From assembly GCA_903889905.1 (NCBI GenBank), contig CAISZI010000035.1:1-43816 (forward strand): a stretch of DNA of 43,816 bases, in the 5' to 3' direction. Origin of the DNA: Candidatus Wirthbacteria bacterium. Its GTDB lineage: Bacteria > Patescibacteriota > CG2-30-54-11. The notes under the pieces are model-generated. The model saw only the letters and a list, made by a program, of their open reading frames with translations. It had not been told where the DNA came from and searched no databases. Below are positions 31,937 to 39,769 of this stretch, piece by piece. The position numbers were made by a program, and so were the translations under genes. The stretch's first letter is position 1. The number at the start of each line of letters is the position of its first letter.

Positions 31937-32167
31937 ATGGCTGACGCCCCAAAAACTCCTGCCGAACAAAGTGCATTTCCCGTGACCGGTCAGGTTCCCG
32001 CTGCAACTCAACCCAAAGCAGAAGCACCTCAGGTTAACGTTGCCCCCTCCAGCTCCTCCCGCGCCAGCCTCCACACCTGCCGCCGCGCCCGTACCCGCAT
32101 CAAGCCAACTACCGACGCCCGAATTTGCACCAGCGCCAGTCAACGTCAAGGAAAAATCGATTGGTGA
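31937..32167 (+). pseudogene. Displaced N-terminal piece of the next membrane protein (frameshift)
   Basis: An ATG at 31937 with a strong AAAGGATCTGGC site opens MADAPKTPAEQSAFPVTGQV and a Pro/Ala-rich run, which then turns into Ser/Arg-rich nonsense after a C5 run (32043-32047). Removing one C (or adding two) joins it to the frame of 32040-32981, giving an unbroken Pro/Ala-rich linker (VNVAP joined to PAPPAPAS). So the natural gene probably starts here and one indel splits it. Confidence 0.65.
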
Positions 32168-32981
32168 GCTCTTTAATGGCGCCATAGCCATTGTCAAACA
32201 ATATGCACGGGTTTTCCTCGCCTATGCCCTTATCATGGCAGTATTTGGCGCCCTTTCTTCCACCAATGCCGCCCTGACTAAAGCAAACATTGCTGATGGC
32301 AATATGACTTCTAACGAACTTAACCCCGCACTATTTGCCATTGGAATCATTATCTTCATTGGCGTAGCGATTGTGCTGATCGTACTGTCAGCCTGGTACT
32401 ATGCGATATTGTGCAACCTGGTCAAAAACGCAAAATCCCCCTCCCCTTCGCTCAAAACCATTGCCAAACAAGCCCGGACCAAACTCATGCCCATGGTCTG
32501 GACAGGTATCATTATGGCGATTCTCATGATTGGAATTTGTCTTCTGACTGGCATTATTGTTTATCTGGTTGCCGTCGCTGTTGGACTCCCTGCCATCGCT
32601 TTCCTGATTATCGTCCCCATCTTAATCCTCGGGTTTTACTGGTTGTTCGCCATGGCAACCGCGGCTATGACGCCACTTGCTGGTACCGATGCCATTCGTT
32701 ATTCTTACAACCTTGTCAAAAATCGCTGGTGGAGAACATTAGGTCGTCTCCTGGTCATGGGCATTGTCATCGGCCTCGCCAGTGGTGTGGTGACACAGAT
32801 ATTTACAGCCATTGTAGGCACCAGGGGCGCCCCGGTTGTCTTTTTGGGATTCTACCTGGCTAATGTGCTCACTTACTTTCTGGAATCGATTGTCTCGGTT
32901 GCCACCATCATCATGTTCTTCAACTATCAGGAAACCCGGCCGGAACTGCTCGAAAAATTCATCAAAGCCAAACAAGCCTAA
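32040..32981 (+). CDS. Polytopic membrane protein with Pro/Ala-rich N-terminus
   Basis: A 313-residue frame that begins at TTG 32040 in a Pro/Ala linker (PPPAPPAPASTPAAAP). It then carries VKEKSIGELFNGAIAIVKQY and about six membrane helices, ending YQETRPELLEKFIKAKQA. The IGELFNxAxxIxKxxxxxFL start of the core is typical of a group of uncharacterised six-helix proteins found in several candidate phyla. The true gene probably starts at 31937 and is split by a one-base indel. If the TTG start is used, the cytoplasmic tail is merely shorter. It is followed by a strong terminator. Confidence 0.65.
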   Translation: MPPPAPPAPASTPAAAPVPASSQLPTPEFAPAPVNVKEKSIGELFNGAIAIVKQYARVFLAYALIMAVFGALSSTNAALTKANIADGNMTSNELNPALFAIGIIIFIGVAIVLIVLSAWYYAILCNLVKNAKSPSPSLKTIAKQARTKLMPMVWTGIIMAILMIGICLLTGIIVYLVAVAVGLPAIAFLIIVPILILGFYWLFAMATAAMTPLAGTDAIRYSYNLVKNRWWRTLGRLLVMGIVIGLASGVVTQIFTAIVGTRGAPVVFLGFYLANVLTYFLESIVSVATIIMFFNYQETRPELLEKFIKAKQA

Positions 32982-32999
32982 ATCATCGTCACCAGTATC

Positions 33000-33045
33000 A
33001 ACAAAGCTGCTGTGTTCCTGATTAAACAGCAGCTTTGTTTTGTGT
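33000..33045 (+). terminator. Strong intrinsic terminator
   Basis: AACAAAGCTGCTGT (33000-33013) pairs with ACAGCAGCTTTGTT (33026-33039), a perfect 14-bp stem with a 12-nt loop, followed by TTGTGTTTTG. It lies 19 nt after the membrane-protein stop. Confidence 0.9.
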
Positions 33046-33088
33046 TTTGCAGTAAAATGCAGCTGTTTCACACCTAACTCGAGAGACG

Positions 33089-33886
33089 ATGACCACACAA
33101 CTCCAAACCGTTCTCATCACCGGTGCCAGCAGCGGCATTGGCTGGGACTTTGCCCACCTGTTTGCCCGCGACCACTTTCGGGTCATCCTCACGGGGCGCA
33201 ACGAAGCCAGACTCCACGAACTCAGCCAGCAGCTCACCCAAAATTATCAGGCCAAATGTTTTGTCATCGGCAAAGACCTCGGCCAGCCCAATGCAGCGCA
33301 GGAACTTTTTGATGACCTGCAAAAGCAATCACTTACCATCGATGTGCTGGTCAACAATGCTGGTTTTGGCGGATTTGGCGCCTTTGCGGAGCAGTCAGCC
33401 GACATGCAACTGGCCATGCTTCAACTCAACATGGTCTCGCTGACGCAGCTCACCAAACTTTTTCTGCCCCACATGCTGGAACAAAAAAATGGGCGCATTC
33501 TGAATGTCGCTTCTGTGGCTGCTTTCTTGCCGGGCCCGTACATGGCGCTTTATTACGCCACCAAAGCCTATGTGCTGTCATTTTCATCAGCATTGAGCGA
33601 GGAACTGCGCGGAAGCGGTCTCACTTGTACCTGTCTCTGCCCCGGCCCGACAGCTACCCATTTCTTCCACAATGCTGGCAACGACCATGGTCTCGGTCCC
33701 GCCTCCCTGCGCATGTCATCGGCAGCTGTCGCCCGCATCGGTTATCGTGCCATGCAACGTGGACAAGCCGTCGTGATTGCAGGTTGGATGAATACGCTGC
33801 AGACCTGGATGCTGCGGTTCACCCCACGTTCCTGGATCGTTAAATTCATTGCCAAGCTGCAAAAAACCAAAACTTTAGCGCTTTGA
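33089..33886 (+). CDS. Short-chain dehydrogenase/reductase
   Basis: A 265-residue classical SDR. Cofactor motif TGASSGIG at residues 11-18, TGR after strand 2 (favouring NADP), NNAG at 89-92, Ser142, and Tyr155-x3-Lys159 in ALYYATKAY form the complete set. The C-terminal segment (GWMNTLQTWMLRFTPRSWIV) is hydrophobic, as in the DltE / YqjQ-like branch, and may sit near the membrane. The substrate is unknown. It is transcribed alone between a strong terminator and a convergent IMPase gene. Confidence 0.92.
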   Translation: MTTQLQTVLITGASSGIGWDFAHLFARDHFRVILTGRNEARLHELSQQLTQNYQAKCFVIGKDLGQPNAAQELFDDLQKQSLTIDVLVNNAGFGGFGAFAEQSADMQLAMLQLNMVSLTQLTKLFLPHMLEQKNGRILNVASVAAFLPGPYMALYYATKAYVLSFSSALSEELRGSGLTCTCLCPGPTATHFFHNAGNDHGLGPASLRMSSAAVARIGYRAMQRGQAVVIAGWMNTLQTWMLRFTPRSWIVKFIAKLQKTKTLAL

Positions 33887-33925
33887 CCAAATCTTCCACA
33901 AACCGTTACCAAGTCAAAGCATTGC

Positions 33926-34735
33926 TCATGTTTGTGCCCTGGCACTTCGAATCATTTCGAGCAATTGGTCATGGATTTTGCCATTGCTGCAAACAAACCC
34001 ATTGGTCTGCCGGTCATAACGCTGCTCGTGGCCATCCAGATCCGACGTCTTGCCACCTGCCTGCTCCACCAGAATTTTCAGTGCCGCCGCGTCCCAGGGG
34101 AAGGAATAGCCAAACACCGCGCCTCCTGCCTGGCCACTCGCGATTTGTTTGGCGCCAAAAATAAACGAAAGAAAAGTGGACGGGAACGCGCCTAACGTTT
34201 TGAGCTGACTCCAGATCTTGCCCACATAGGCAAACCCTTCCAGCACCACAATCTGTTTGGCCAGACTGGTGCTGTCATTCACCTGCACACGACTGCCGTT
34301 TACCATTGTCGGTTGTTCCAGCGTCGCGCTATAAAATAATTTTTGAAATGGATCAAGCACCACGCCCACGACCGGCACGCCGTCTTCAACCAGGGCCAGG
34401 CTGAAAGTGGAAATGCTAAGCCCGTGCGAAAAAGGAATGGTCCCATCCACCGGATCACACACCCACAAAAAGCGCGAATCATTGGCATGACTTTGTTCTT
34501 CGCCGAGCACCGCATGCCCGGGAAAACTTGCGTTCACTCGCTCCACAACCAGCTGATTGATCGTCGTGTCTGTTACCGTGAGCGGTGTCCCGTCTTTTTT
34601 CCACTCCCGTGTCATATCAAAAACAAAATTGCCCTGCATAATCTTCCCCGCTTCCCGCGCCACTTCCGTCGCAAACTGAAGATAATCCTGGTACAAGTGA
34701 AGCCTCCTTTCATAAATTGCTAGTTTGGATACCAT
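33926..34735 (-). CDS. Inositol monophosphatase family protein
   Basis: A 269-residue Mg2+-dependent, Li+-sensitive-type phosphatase. The metal-binding residues are present: Glu79/Glu80 in VLGEEQ, DPVDGT at 94-99 and FPWDAAALKILVEQAGG toward the C-terminus. AGGACAGGAGCTCAGC precedes the ATG at 34735, fixing the start. Members dephosphorylate inositol phosphates, PAP or fructose bisphosphate, and the motifs do not separate these. Position 100 is Ile where most members have a residue leading to NF (DGTxNF becomes DGTIPF), a small deviation. It lies convergent to the SDR gene. Confidence 0.9.
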   Translation of the reverse strand: MVSKLAIYERRLHLYQDYLQFATEVAREAGKIMQGNFVFDMTREWKKDGTPLTVTDTTINQLVVERVNASFPGHAVLGEEQSHANDSRFLWVCDPVDGTIPFSHGLSISTFSLALVEDGVPVVGVVLDPFQKLFYSATLEQPTMVNGSRVQVNDSTSLAKQIVVLEGFAYVGKIWSQLKTLGAFPSTFLSFIFGAKQIASGQAGGAVFGYSFPWDAAALKILVEQAGGKTSDLDGHEQRYDRQTNGFVCSNGKIHDQLLEMIRSARAQT

Positions 34736-34750
34736 GCTGAGCTCCTGTCC

Positions 34751-34781
34751 TTCGCAGCCTCGCGAAGAGGGATGACTCAGC
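34751..34781. repeat. Short hairpin upstream of the IMPase gene
   Basis: CCTTCGC and GCGAAG with a 6-nt loop, near a GCTGAG / CTCAGC pair. This region (34736-34920) between the divergent IMPase and csaA genes holds mostly small palindromes and no open frame of note. Confidence 0.35.
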
Positions 34782-34809
34782 CCCTCGCATTTGGGGACTG
34801 GTAATGAGA

Positions 34810-34839
34810 GATCAGATGCCGAATCAAATTCAGCATGAC
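34810..34839. repeat. REP-like hairpin, copy 2
   Basis: Read on the minus strand, GTCATGCTGAATTTGATTCG followed by GCATCTGATC. The stem ATGCTGAAT/ATTCGGCAT has 9 pairs with one G-U and a 3-nt loop. It shares end motifs with the element at 1064-1092. Confidence 0.55.
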
Positions 34840-34920
34840 ATAAAACAACCGTTCCAATCCCGTGCCAATCTTATCACTTTTCTCTATAATGCACTTGTCC
34901 ACTTCTAATGAGAATCGACC

Positions 34921-35271
34921 ATGCCATCACCAACCGCTCCCATCACCTTTGATGATTTTCTCAAGGTCGACTTGCGCGTCGGCACCATCTTGCAAGTTGA
35001 TGATTTTCCCGAGGCACGCAAGCCGGCGTTTAAGTTACTCATTGACCTCGGTCCCGACATCGGCATCAAAAAGTCGAGCGCCCAAATCACCAAATACTAT
35101 TCCAAATCCGAGCTGCTGGGCAAACAAGTACTGTGCGTCTGCAATTTCCCGCCGCGCCAGATTGCCAATTTCATGAGCGAAGTGCTCACGACCGGTATTT
35201 GTCCTGACGAGTCAACTGTCATCCTGGTCCACCCCGAACGGCCAGTAGCCAATGGTTTACGCTTGCTCTGA
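34921..35271 (+). CDS. csaA: CsaA-like tRNA-binding protein
   Basis: A 116-residue OB-fold tRNA-binding domain. FLKVDLRVGTILQVDDFPEA (residues 13-32), RKPAFKLLIDLGPDIGIKKS (33-52) and KQVLCVCNFPPRQIANFMSE are signature segments of CsaA, which forms homodimers with a positively charged groove. CsaA was described as a chaperone-like protein in Bacillus and binds tRNA structurally; its role in vivo is unclear. The length is standard. It stands alone on the plus strand. Confidence 0.92.
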   Translation: MPSPTAPITFDDFLKVDLRVGTILQVDDFPEARKPAFKLLIDLGPDIGIKKSSAQITKYYSKSELLGKQVLCVCNFPPRQIANFMSEVLTTGICPDESTVILVHPERPVANGLRLL

Positions 35272-35374
35272 CAACAAACACTTGCTTTGCATATCCTCTC
35301 ACCTCGTCCCAGGGCATTGCTTACTTGCCACCAACTGCTTTAATATCATGGCGGCAAAAACGATTTTTTAATCA

Positions 35375-35911
35375 ATGGCGAACAGAATGAGCGTAACCCA
35401 TTCTCTCGGTCTAGCTCATGATCAAGTCAAAATCTCCCCTTACAACGCTGACTGGCCAGTGCAATTCGACCTGGAAAAACCAGCTATTATCAAATGCGTG
35501 CAGGACTTCCAATACCGTGATGTACAACACATTGGCAGCACTTCAATTCCTGGCCTCTGCGCCAAACCGATCATCGATATTGCGGCTGCTATTCCATCCT
35601 TTGATCATGTTGAAACGATCAAGCTCAACCTTGCCAAACTCGGCTATGCCCACATCCCCGGCCGTGGCACTGCTTTTCGTGAATTCTTTGCCAAAGGCCC
35701 GGAAGACTGCCGCACCCACTACCTGCATCTCACGCTTTGCCCCAGCGATGAGTGGAATCGACTGCTGCGTTTCCGTTACCGCCTCCACACCAGTGATTCT
35801 CTGCGCGATGAATACGCCGCGCTCAAGCAGCAGCTGGCCCGTGAATTTCCCACTGACCGTATTGCCTACAACCACGCCAAAGCCGAATTCATCGAGAAAT
35901 GCCTGTTGTAA
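35375..35911 (+). CDS. GrpB family (UPF0157) nucleotidyltransferase-fold protein
   Basis: A 178-residue protein from the ATG at 35375; 35387 is also possible. The GrpB pattern is intact: ISPYNADWPVQFDLEKPAI, HIGSTSIPGLCAKPIIDIAA and the late YNHAKAEFIEKCL helix. GSTSxPGLxxKPxIDI resembles the active-site layout of nucleotidyltransferases (GSx-DxD-like). Despite the name, it is unrelated to GrpE. Function is unproven. The following 100-nt gap holds the MerR promoter. Confidence 0.9.
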   Translation: MANRMSVTHSLGLAHDQVKISPYNADWPVQFDLEKPAIIKCVQDFQYRDVQHIGSTSIPGLCAKPIIDIAAAIPSFDHVETIKLNLAKLGYAHIPGRGTAFREFFAKGPEDCRTHYLHLTLCPSDEWNRLLRFRYRLHTSDSLRDEYAALKQQLAREFPTDRIAYNHAKAEFIEKCLL

Positions 35912-35920
35912 AAATTCCCC

Positions 35921-35951
35921 TTGACCCTCCCCTTGGGGCAGCGTTTATCGT
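35921..35951 (+). promoter_or_regulatory. MerR-type promoter (19-bp spacer) with dyad
   Basis: TTGACC (35921-35926), exactly 19 nt, then TATCGT (35946-35951). Within the long spacer an imperfect dyad CCCTCCCCTTGGGGCAGCG is centred on TT. An over-long 19-bp spacer holding a dyad is the hallmark of promoters that MerR-family proteins bend into activity. The regulated gene is the MerR gene itself, starting 64 nt downstream. Confidence 0.75.
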
Positions 35952-36014
35952 CTTTAGTGGACCGAGACAAGGCGCCCTCTCGACCAAATTTTTACCCATC
36001 AGCGAGCGAGGGGT

Positions 36015-36824
36015 ATGTTCACCATTGGTGAGTTTTCCCGCATCACGGGACTCAGCATCAAAGCTCTGCGGCTTTATCACGACCGGGAACTGCTGGTACC
36101 AGCTCAGACCGACCCGGCTTCAGGCTACCGCATTTACAGCGATGCCGATGTTGAACGCGCCAAAGTCATCCGCACCCTGCGTGACCTGGAATTTGGCCTC
36201 GACGACATTCAGGCCATGCTCACGGATTATGACGACGATGCCAGTCTGGTCTCATTTCTGGAAGCCAGACAACAGGAAATTACGCTGCGACGCACTCACC
36301 TCAAGCACATTTCCCGCGAGCTCACCCACATTATCCAACAGGAAAAGGAGATTGCCATGACACTGCAGTCCAACGAATTCGACGTCGAAACCAAAACACT
36401 CAACACTGAATTGATCGCTTCCATCCGCTTCCAAGGCAAGTACAGTGACGTTGGCCCCTACTTTGGCCGCATTGCCAGGAATTTCGGCCGCTACCTCTGT
36501 GGCAAACCGCTCTGTCTCTATCACGACGGCGAATTCAAAGCCGAAGACGCCGACATCGAAGTTGGTTTCCCCATTCGTCAGGGACAATCCAAAGATGGCG
36601 TCACGGTCAGTGAACTACCAGGCGGCAAAGCCGTTACCCTCATCCACAAAGGGCCGTATGACACCCTTAGTGCCAGTTATCAAAAAATTTTTGCCTACAC
36701 CCAGCAAAACAAACTCCAAACCCTGATTCCCTCGCGCGAAGTCTACCTCAAAGGTCCTGGGATGATCTTGAAAGGAAACCCACAGAACTATCTGACGGAG
36801 ATACAGGTGCTGGTCAAAGAGTAA
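36015..36824 (+). CDS. MerR family regulator with GyrI-like ligand domain
   Basis: A 269-residue regulator: MerR winged helix at residues 1-70 (FTIGEFSRITGLSIKALRLY, GYRIYSDADVERAKVIRTLR), coiled-coil dimer helix (about 80-115, EARQQEITLRRTHLKHISRE), and a GyrI/AraC-E-bind-like domain from about 120 to 269 (ELPGGKAVTLIHKGPYDTLS near 196-215). This is the BmrR/BltR-like design, in which a hydrophobic or cationic drug binds the C-terminal domain. The matching 19-bp-spacer promoter lies just upstream, so it activates its own gene. No efflux gene follows; the next gene is rpsD, convergent. Confidence 0.92.
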   Translation: MFTIGEFSRITGLSIKALRLYHDRELLVPAQTDPASGYRIYSDADVERAKVIRTLRDLEFGLDDIQAMLTDYDDDASLVSFLEARQQEITLRRTHLKHISRELTHIIQQEKEIAMTLQSNEFDVETKTLNTELIASIRFQGKYSDVGPYFGRIARNFGRYLCGKPLCLYHDGEFKAEDADIEVGFPIRQGQSKDGVTVSELPGGKAVTLIHKGPYDTLSASYQKIFAYTQQNKLQTLIPSREVYLKGPGMILKGNPQNYLTEIQVLVKE

Positions 36825-36875
36825 GAGAACTCCCCCTTCCCCCTCTTTGTCTAAAGAGGGGTATTAGAGAGGGCG

Positions 36876-37484
36876 TTATGCCCGTGAATAGAATTCCACG
36901 ATATCCCGCACCACGACAGGCTCAGGAACATCTGCAACCTGTGGCATGGCGAGCACAGCCCCACTGCCATCGGCGGCGCGGCTCAGCCACCGCGGCAGTT
37001 TGATGGTTTTGTCCTGCAGGCGCAATGACACAACAGGAGTGGCTTTGATTTTGTCCTTGAGCGTGACTACATCCCCTACCCTAACCAGGCAGGAAGGATA
37101 GCTGACACGTTTGCCGTTGACGAGCACATGTTCGTGCGTTACCAGCTGGCGTGCCATGGCGCGCGTGGGCACGAAACCCAGACGGTAAACCACGTTGTCC
37201 AGCCGCATTTCCAGATTGCCAATCAGCAAATCAGCGGTATTGCCGCGTCCACTTGTGGCGGAGGAAACATAACGATAGAACTGCTTTTCGCGCAAGCCAT
37301 AAAGACGTTTGGCGAGTTGTTTTTGACGCAATTGTTTTTGGTAAGTCGAACCGCTGCGGCGCATGCCACTTCGGGCATTGGCGCCTGGCGGCGTTTCCAG
37401 CCGTCGCAATTTATCGCCCTTGTTAAACAAATCAAACCCTTCGCGGCGGGATAATTTATTTTTTGGCCCCGTGTATCTACCCAT
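36876..37484 (-). CDS. rpsD: 30S ribosomal protein S4
   Basis: 202 residues from the ATG at 37484 (MGRYTGPKNKLSRREGFDLF), with AGGATCCAGT before it; a longer in-frame start at 37538 adds a non-conserved hydrophobic tail. The S4 RNA-binding core NLEMRLDNVVYRLGFVPTRA and RQLVTHEHVLVNGKRVSYPS is intact. The N-terminal zinc-binding cysteines are missing (C-minus form). S4 starts 30S assembly on 16S rRNA and often represses its own mRNA. It is encoded alone, far from any ribosomal operon visible here, as in several Firmicutes-like genomes. Confidence 0.95.
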   Translation of the reverse strand: MGRYTGPKNKLSRREGFDLFNKGDKLRRLETPPGANARSGMRRSGSTYQKQLRQKQLAKRLYGLREKQFYRYVSSATSGRGNTADLLIGNLEMRLDNVVYRLGFVPTRAMARQLVTHEHVLVNGKRVSYPSCLVRVGDVVTLKDKIKATPVVSLRLQDKTIKLPRWLSRAADGSGAVLAMPQVADVPEPVVVRDIVEFYSRA

Positions 37485-37670
37485 ACTGGATCCTACTAAT
37501 ATAATTATAGTATGAATAGAATAACACAAAATCACCATCTGGCAAGCATTTGCCCTTCGTCAAACAAGTTATTTGTATTATGATACCTGCGCCACTAATT
37601 TAAAGTTTACGCACCTGTTTTTCCTCACGTGTTTCGTGATTAGAATTTAGTTATTAAAATTTAATGCCTT

Positions 37671-38366
37671 ATGTCCATCCAGGAACGCCTCCAATCGCTC
37701 GCTGACCCTGTGCAAGCCGTGAATCTTGCCCACTTTTTTAAAACCGGCCCTGGTCAGTACGGAGAAGGTGATCGCTTCCTGGGCATCAAGGTGCCCACCC
37801 AGCGACAGGTCGCCAAGGAATTCAAAAACTTGTCTCTGGGCGAGCTGGAGACACTGCTCGCTAGCCCATTGCATGAATGCCGGCTCACTGCACTGATGAT
37901 TCTGGTGGAACAATACAAAAAGGCAGACGCGACGGTGCGCCAAACGCTCTACAATTTCTATCTGGCTCACACCCACGCCATCAACAACTGGGACTTTGTT
38001 GACCTGACTGCCCCCAACATCGTGGGCCAGCATTTGCTCAACGACGGTAAATGGAAAGTCGTGCTGCCGACCCTCGCCAAATCCGCCAACCTCTGGGAAC
38101 GCCGTATTGCCGTACTGGCAACGTACAGTTTCATCCGCGCCGACCAAAGTGAACCCATTTTGACCATCGCCGCCCTGCTCCTCCTGGACAAACACGACCT
38201 GATCCACAAAGCCGTGGGCTGGATGCTGCGGGAACTCGGGAAACGCAACATGGCGGCCGAAACTGCCTTTCTTGACCAACACTTCCAGACTATGCCGCGC
38301 ACCATGTTGCGCTATGCCATTGAAAAGTTTCCAGAACCATTAAGACAACATTACCTCAATAAATAA
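37671..38366 (+). CDS. AlkD-like DNA alkylation repair protein
   Basis: A 231-residue helical-repeat (HEAT-like) DNA glycosylase-family protein. KTGPGQYGEGDRFLGIKVPT (residues 24-43), LLASPLHECRLTALMILVEQ, NNWDFVDLTAPNIVG and DLIHKAVGWMLRELGK (with WMLRE late) match the AlkD pattern. The Trp-Asp pair in WDFVD corresponds to the aromatic/acidic active-site area used for removing 3- and 7-alkylpurines. It stands just before two small orphan genes on the plus strand. Confidence 0.92.
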   Translation: MSIQERLQSLADPVQAVNLAHFFKTGPGQYGEGDRFLGIKVPTQRQVAKEFKNLSLGELETLLASPLHECRLTALMILVEQYKKADATVRQTLYNFYLAHTHAINNWDFVDLTAPNIVGQHLLNDGKWKVVLPTLAKSANLWERRIAVLATYSFIRADQSEPILTIAALLLLDKHDLIHKAVGWMLRELGKRNMAAETAFLDQHFQTMPRTMLRYAIEKFPEPLRQHYLNK

Positions 38367-38378
38367 GCACACCCCAGG

Positions 38379-38702
38379 ATGCTCAATGAGACTGAAATAA
38401 ATCGAGAAAAAGAATCTTCTACTGTCTACCAGTTGAACGTTTCTGACGCACTGGATGCTGCTTGCAACGAACCCAAATACGGCAATGACGTTTCTTCATC
38501 AGAACAACAAGCCATGGTGAACGCACTCTGCCGGTTAATTGCAAAGGGGCTCCGTCCCAATGTCTTGCGCAAGCTCTGGCGCAGTTACTGGGCGTCACAA
38601 TTTCTTGACCGTATTCATGTCCGGGATCCTCGCTTACGCAGGAGATATCTCGATCAAATCATGCAAACAATTGCTCAAAACACGTCCAGCACCGAGAAAT
38701 GA
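38379..38702 (+). CDS. Small orphan protein, unknown
   Basis: A 107-residue soluble protein. A charged N-terminus (MLNETEINREKESSTVYQLN) precedes a mostly helical region with SSSEQQAMVNALCRLIAKGL and a basic RDPRLRRRYLDQI segment. The RPNVLRKLWRSYW helix is amphipathic and basic, which would suit nucleic-acid or protein contact. It follows AlkD by 12 nt and may be co-transcribed. No family is recognised. Confidence 0.5.
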   Translation: MLNETEINREKESSTVYQLNVSDALDAACNEPKYGNDVSSSEQQAMVNALCRLIAKGLRPNVLRKLWRSYWASQFLDRIHVRDPRLRRRYLDQIMQTIAQNTSSTEK

Positions 38703-38821
38703 TGCTAGAGCATGCAGATCCTGGAAGCCAAAGCTAACAAAACCCTATTTATCCTTCACAATAAATGATGAGTTGTGGTAAAATTCCAACCACTATTTAT
38801 TCATCACCAAAAGGATGGGAT

Positions 38822-39049
38822 ATGGACGACTCGGGCTCCAGAAATTGGGAAGCCATCTCCGGTTCAACTTTTTTCTATAGACAACAGTTTGATTTGCAAC
38901 AAGTATTGGAACCGTTGGCAAAAGTGGTCGGGGAGGATGTTCTGGATGCCGCTTTGCGCACCGATACGGGCGCAGAGGTTACTCGCTTGGCCGTACATGG
39001 GAATTTGGCCAGAGCTGTTAAATTGGCCAGATCATTGGATTTAAGTTAA
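38822..39049 (+). CDS. Small acidic/helical protein, unknown
   Basis: 75 residues from the ATG at 38822, preceded by AAAAGGATGGGAT; an in-frame start at 38765 would add 19 residues without a ribosome site. The core FDLQQVLEPLAKVVGEDVLD followed by AALRTDTGAEVTRLAV and HGNLARAVKLARSL is helical with regular hydrophobic spacing. No family is recognised. It could be a small regulator or an adaptor; nothing in the neighbourhood decides this. Confidence 0.5.
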   Translation: MDDSGSRNWEAISGSTFFYRQQFDLQQVLEPLAKVVGEDVLDAALRTDTGAEVTRLAVHGNLARAVKLARSLDLS

Positions 39050-39100
39050 AAATTCCCCAAAACGCTTTCTTTCATTTCCTGCGCGCTTTACAATCAAACT

Positions 39101-39769
39101 ATGCACCAACTCATCGTTTTTGACTGGAATGGTACCCTGATTGCCGACACTCAGGCCTGCATGGCAGCTGACAATGCTGTGCTCATGGCCTTTGGGGCCA
39201 AACCAATTGGGCTCAAACGCTACCGCGCCACCGTCATCATCCCGGCTATGCAGTTTTATGTCACCAACGGTTGCTCACAAACCGAGATGGAGGCGGACAT
39301 CCCACGCGCCCGTCGCGTTTTTCATGTTACTTACGCTCCGCTTGCTTCCAAATGCCGCAGTCGCAAAGGCGCGCGTGCCGTTCTATCGTATCTGCAAAGC
39401 CAAAATATTCCAGCCATCGTCCTTAGCAATCACACGACCGAAGACATTGATTACCAGCTGCGTCGACTTGGTTTGCGCCACCTGATCCGCGACATTCTCG
39501 CCAACTCTGGGCTTGACACGGCCATGCAAAGTCGCAACAAGCAAGGCAAATTGGAACACTATTTAAACGAAAGCAAAATCGATCCCCAGCAAACAATCAT
39601 CGTTGGCGATTCCATGGAAGAAGTTGAAATCGGCCACAACCTCGGCCTCTCGACAGTGGCCATCCAAGCCGGGTATTATTCCACTGCGCGACTCAAAGCT
39701 TCCAAACCCGATTTTCTACTTACTTCACTCTCCCAAATCCTGCCCATTATCCCCAAAGGAAAGTCATGA
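39101..39769 (+). CDS. HAD-like hydrolase with Asn in motif I (DWNGT)
   Basis: A 222-residue HAD-fold protein. Motif I reads FDWNGTLIAD: nucleophile Asp8 is present, but the usual acid/base Asp at +2 is Asn10. Motif II Ser is in IVLSNHTTEDI, a Lys lies near NKQGKLEHYL, and motif IV is IVGDSMEEVEIGHNLGL. DWNGT-type members exist in several HAD groups, and the Asn is expected to weaken phosphatase turnover. Its TGA overlaps the ATG of the next gene (ATGA), so it is coupled to a lipoprotein gene. Confidence 0.8.
   Translation: MHQLIVFDWNGTLIADTQACMAADNAVLMAFGAKPIGLKRYRATVIIPAMQFYVTNGCSQTEMEADIPRARRVFHVTYAPLASKCRSRKGARAVLSYLQSQNIPAIVLSNHTTEDIDYQLRRLGLRHLIRDILANSGLDTAMQSRNKQGKLEHYLNESKIDPQQTIIVGDSMEEVEIGHNLGLSTVAIQAGYYSTARLKASKPDFLLTSLSQILPIIPKGKS

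Noticed and set aside
37485-37538. Longer start for rpsD
   Set aside because: The added hydrophobic residues are foreign to S4, while MGRYTGP at 37484 is the family start with a ribosome site.
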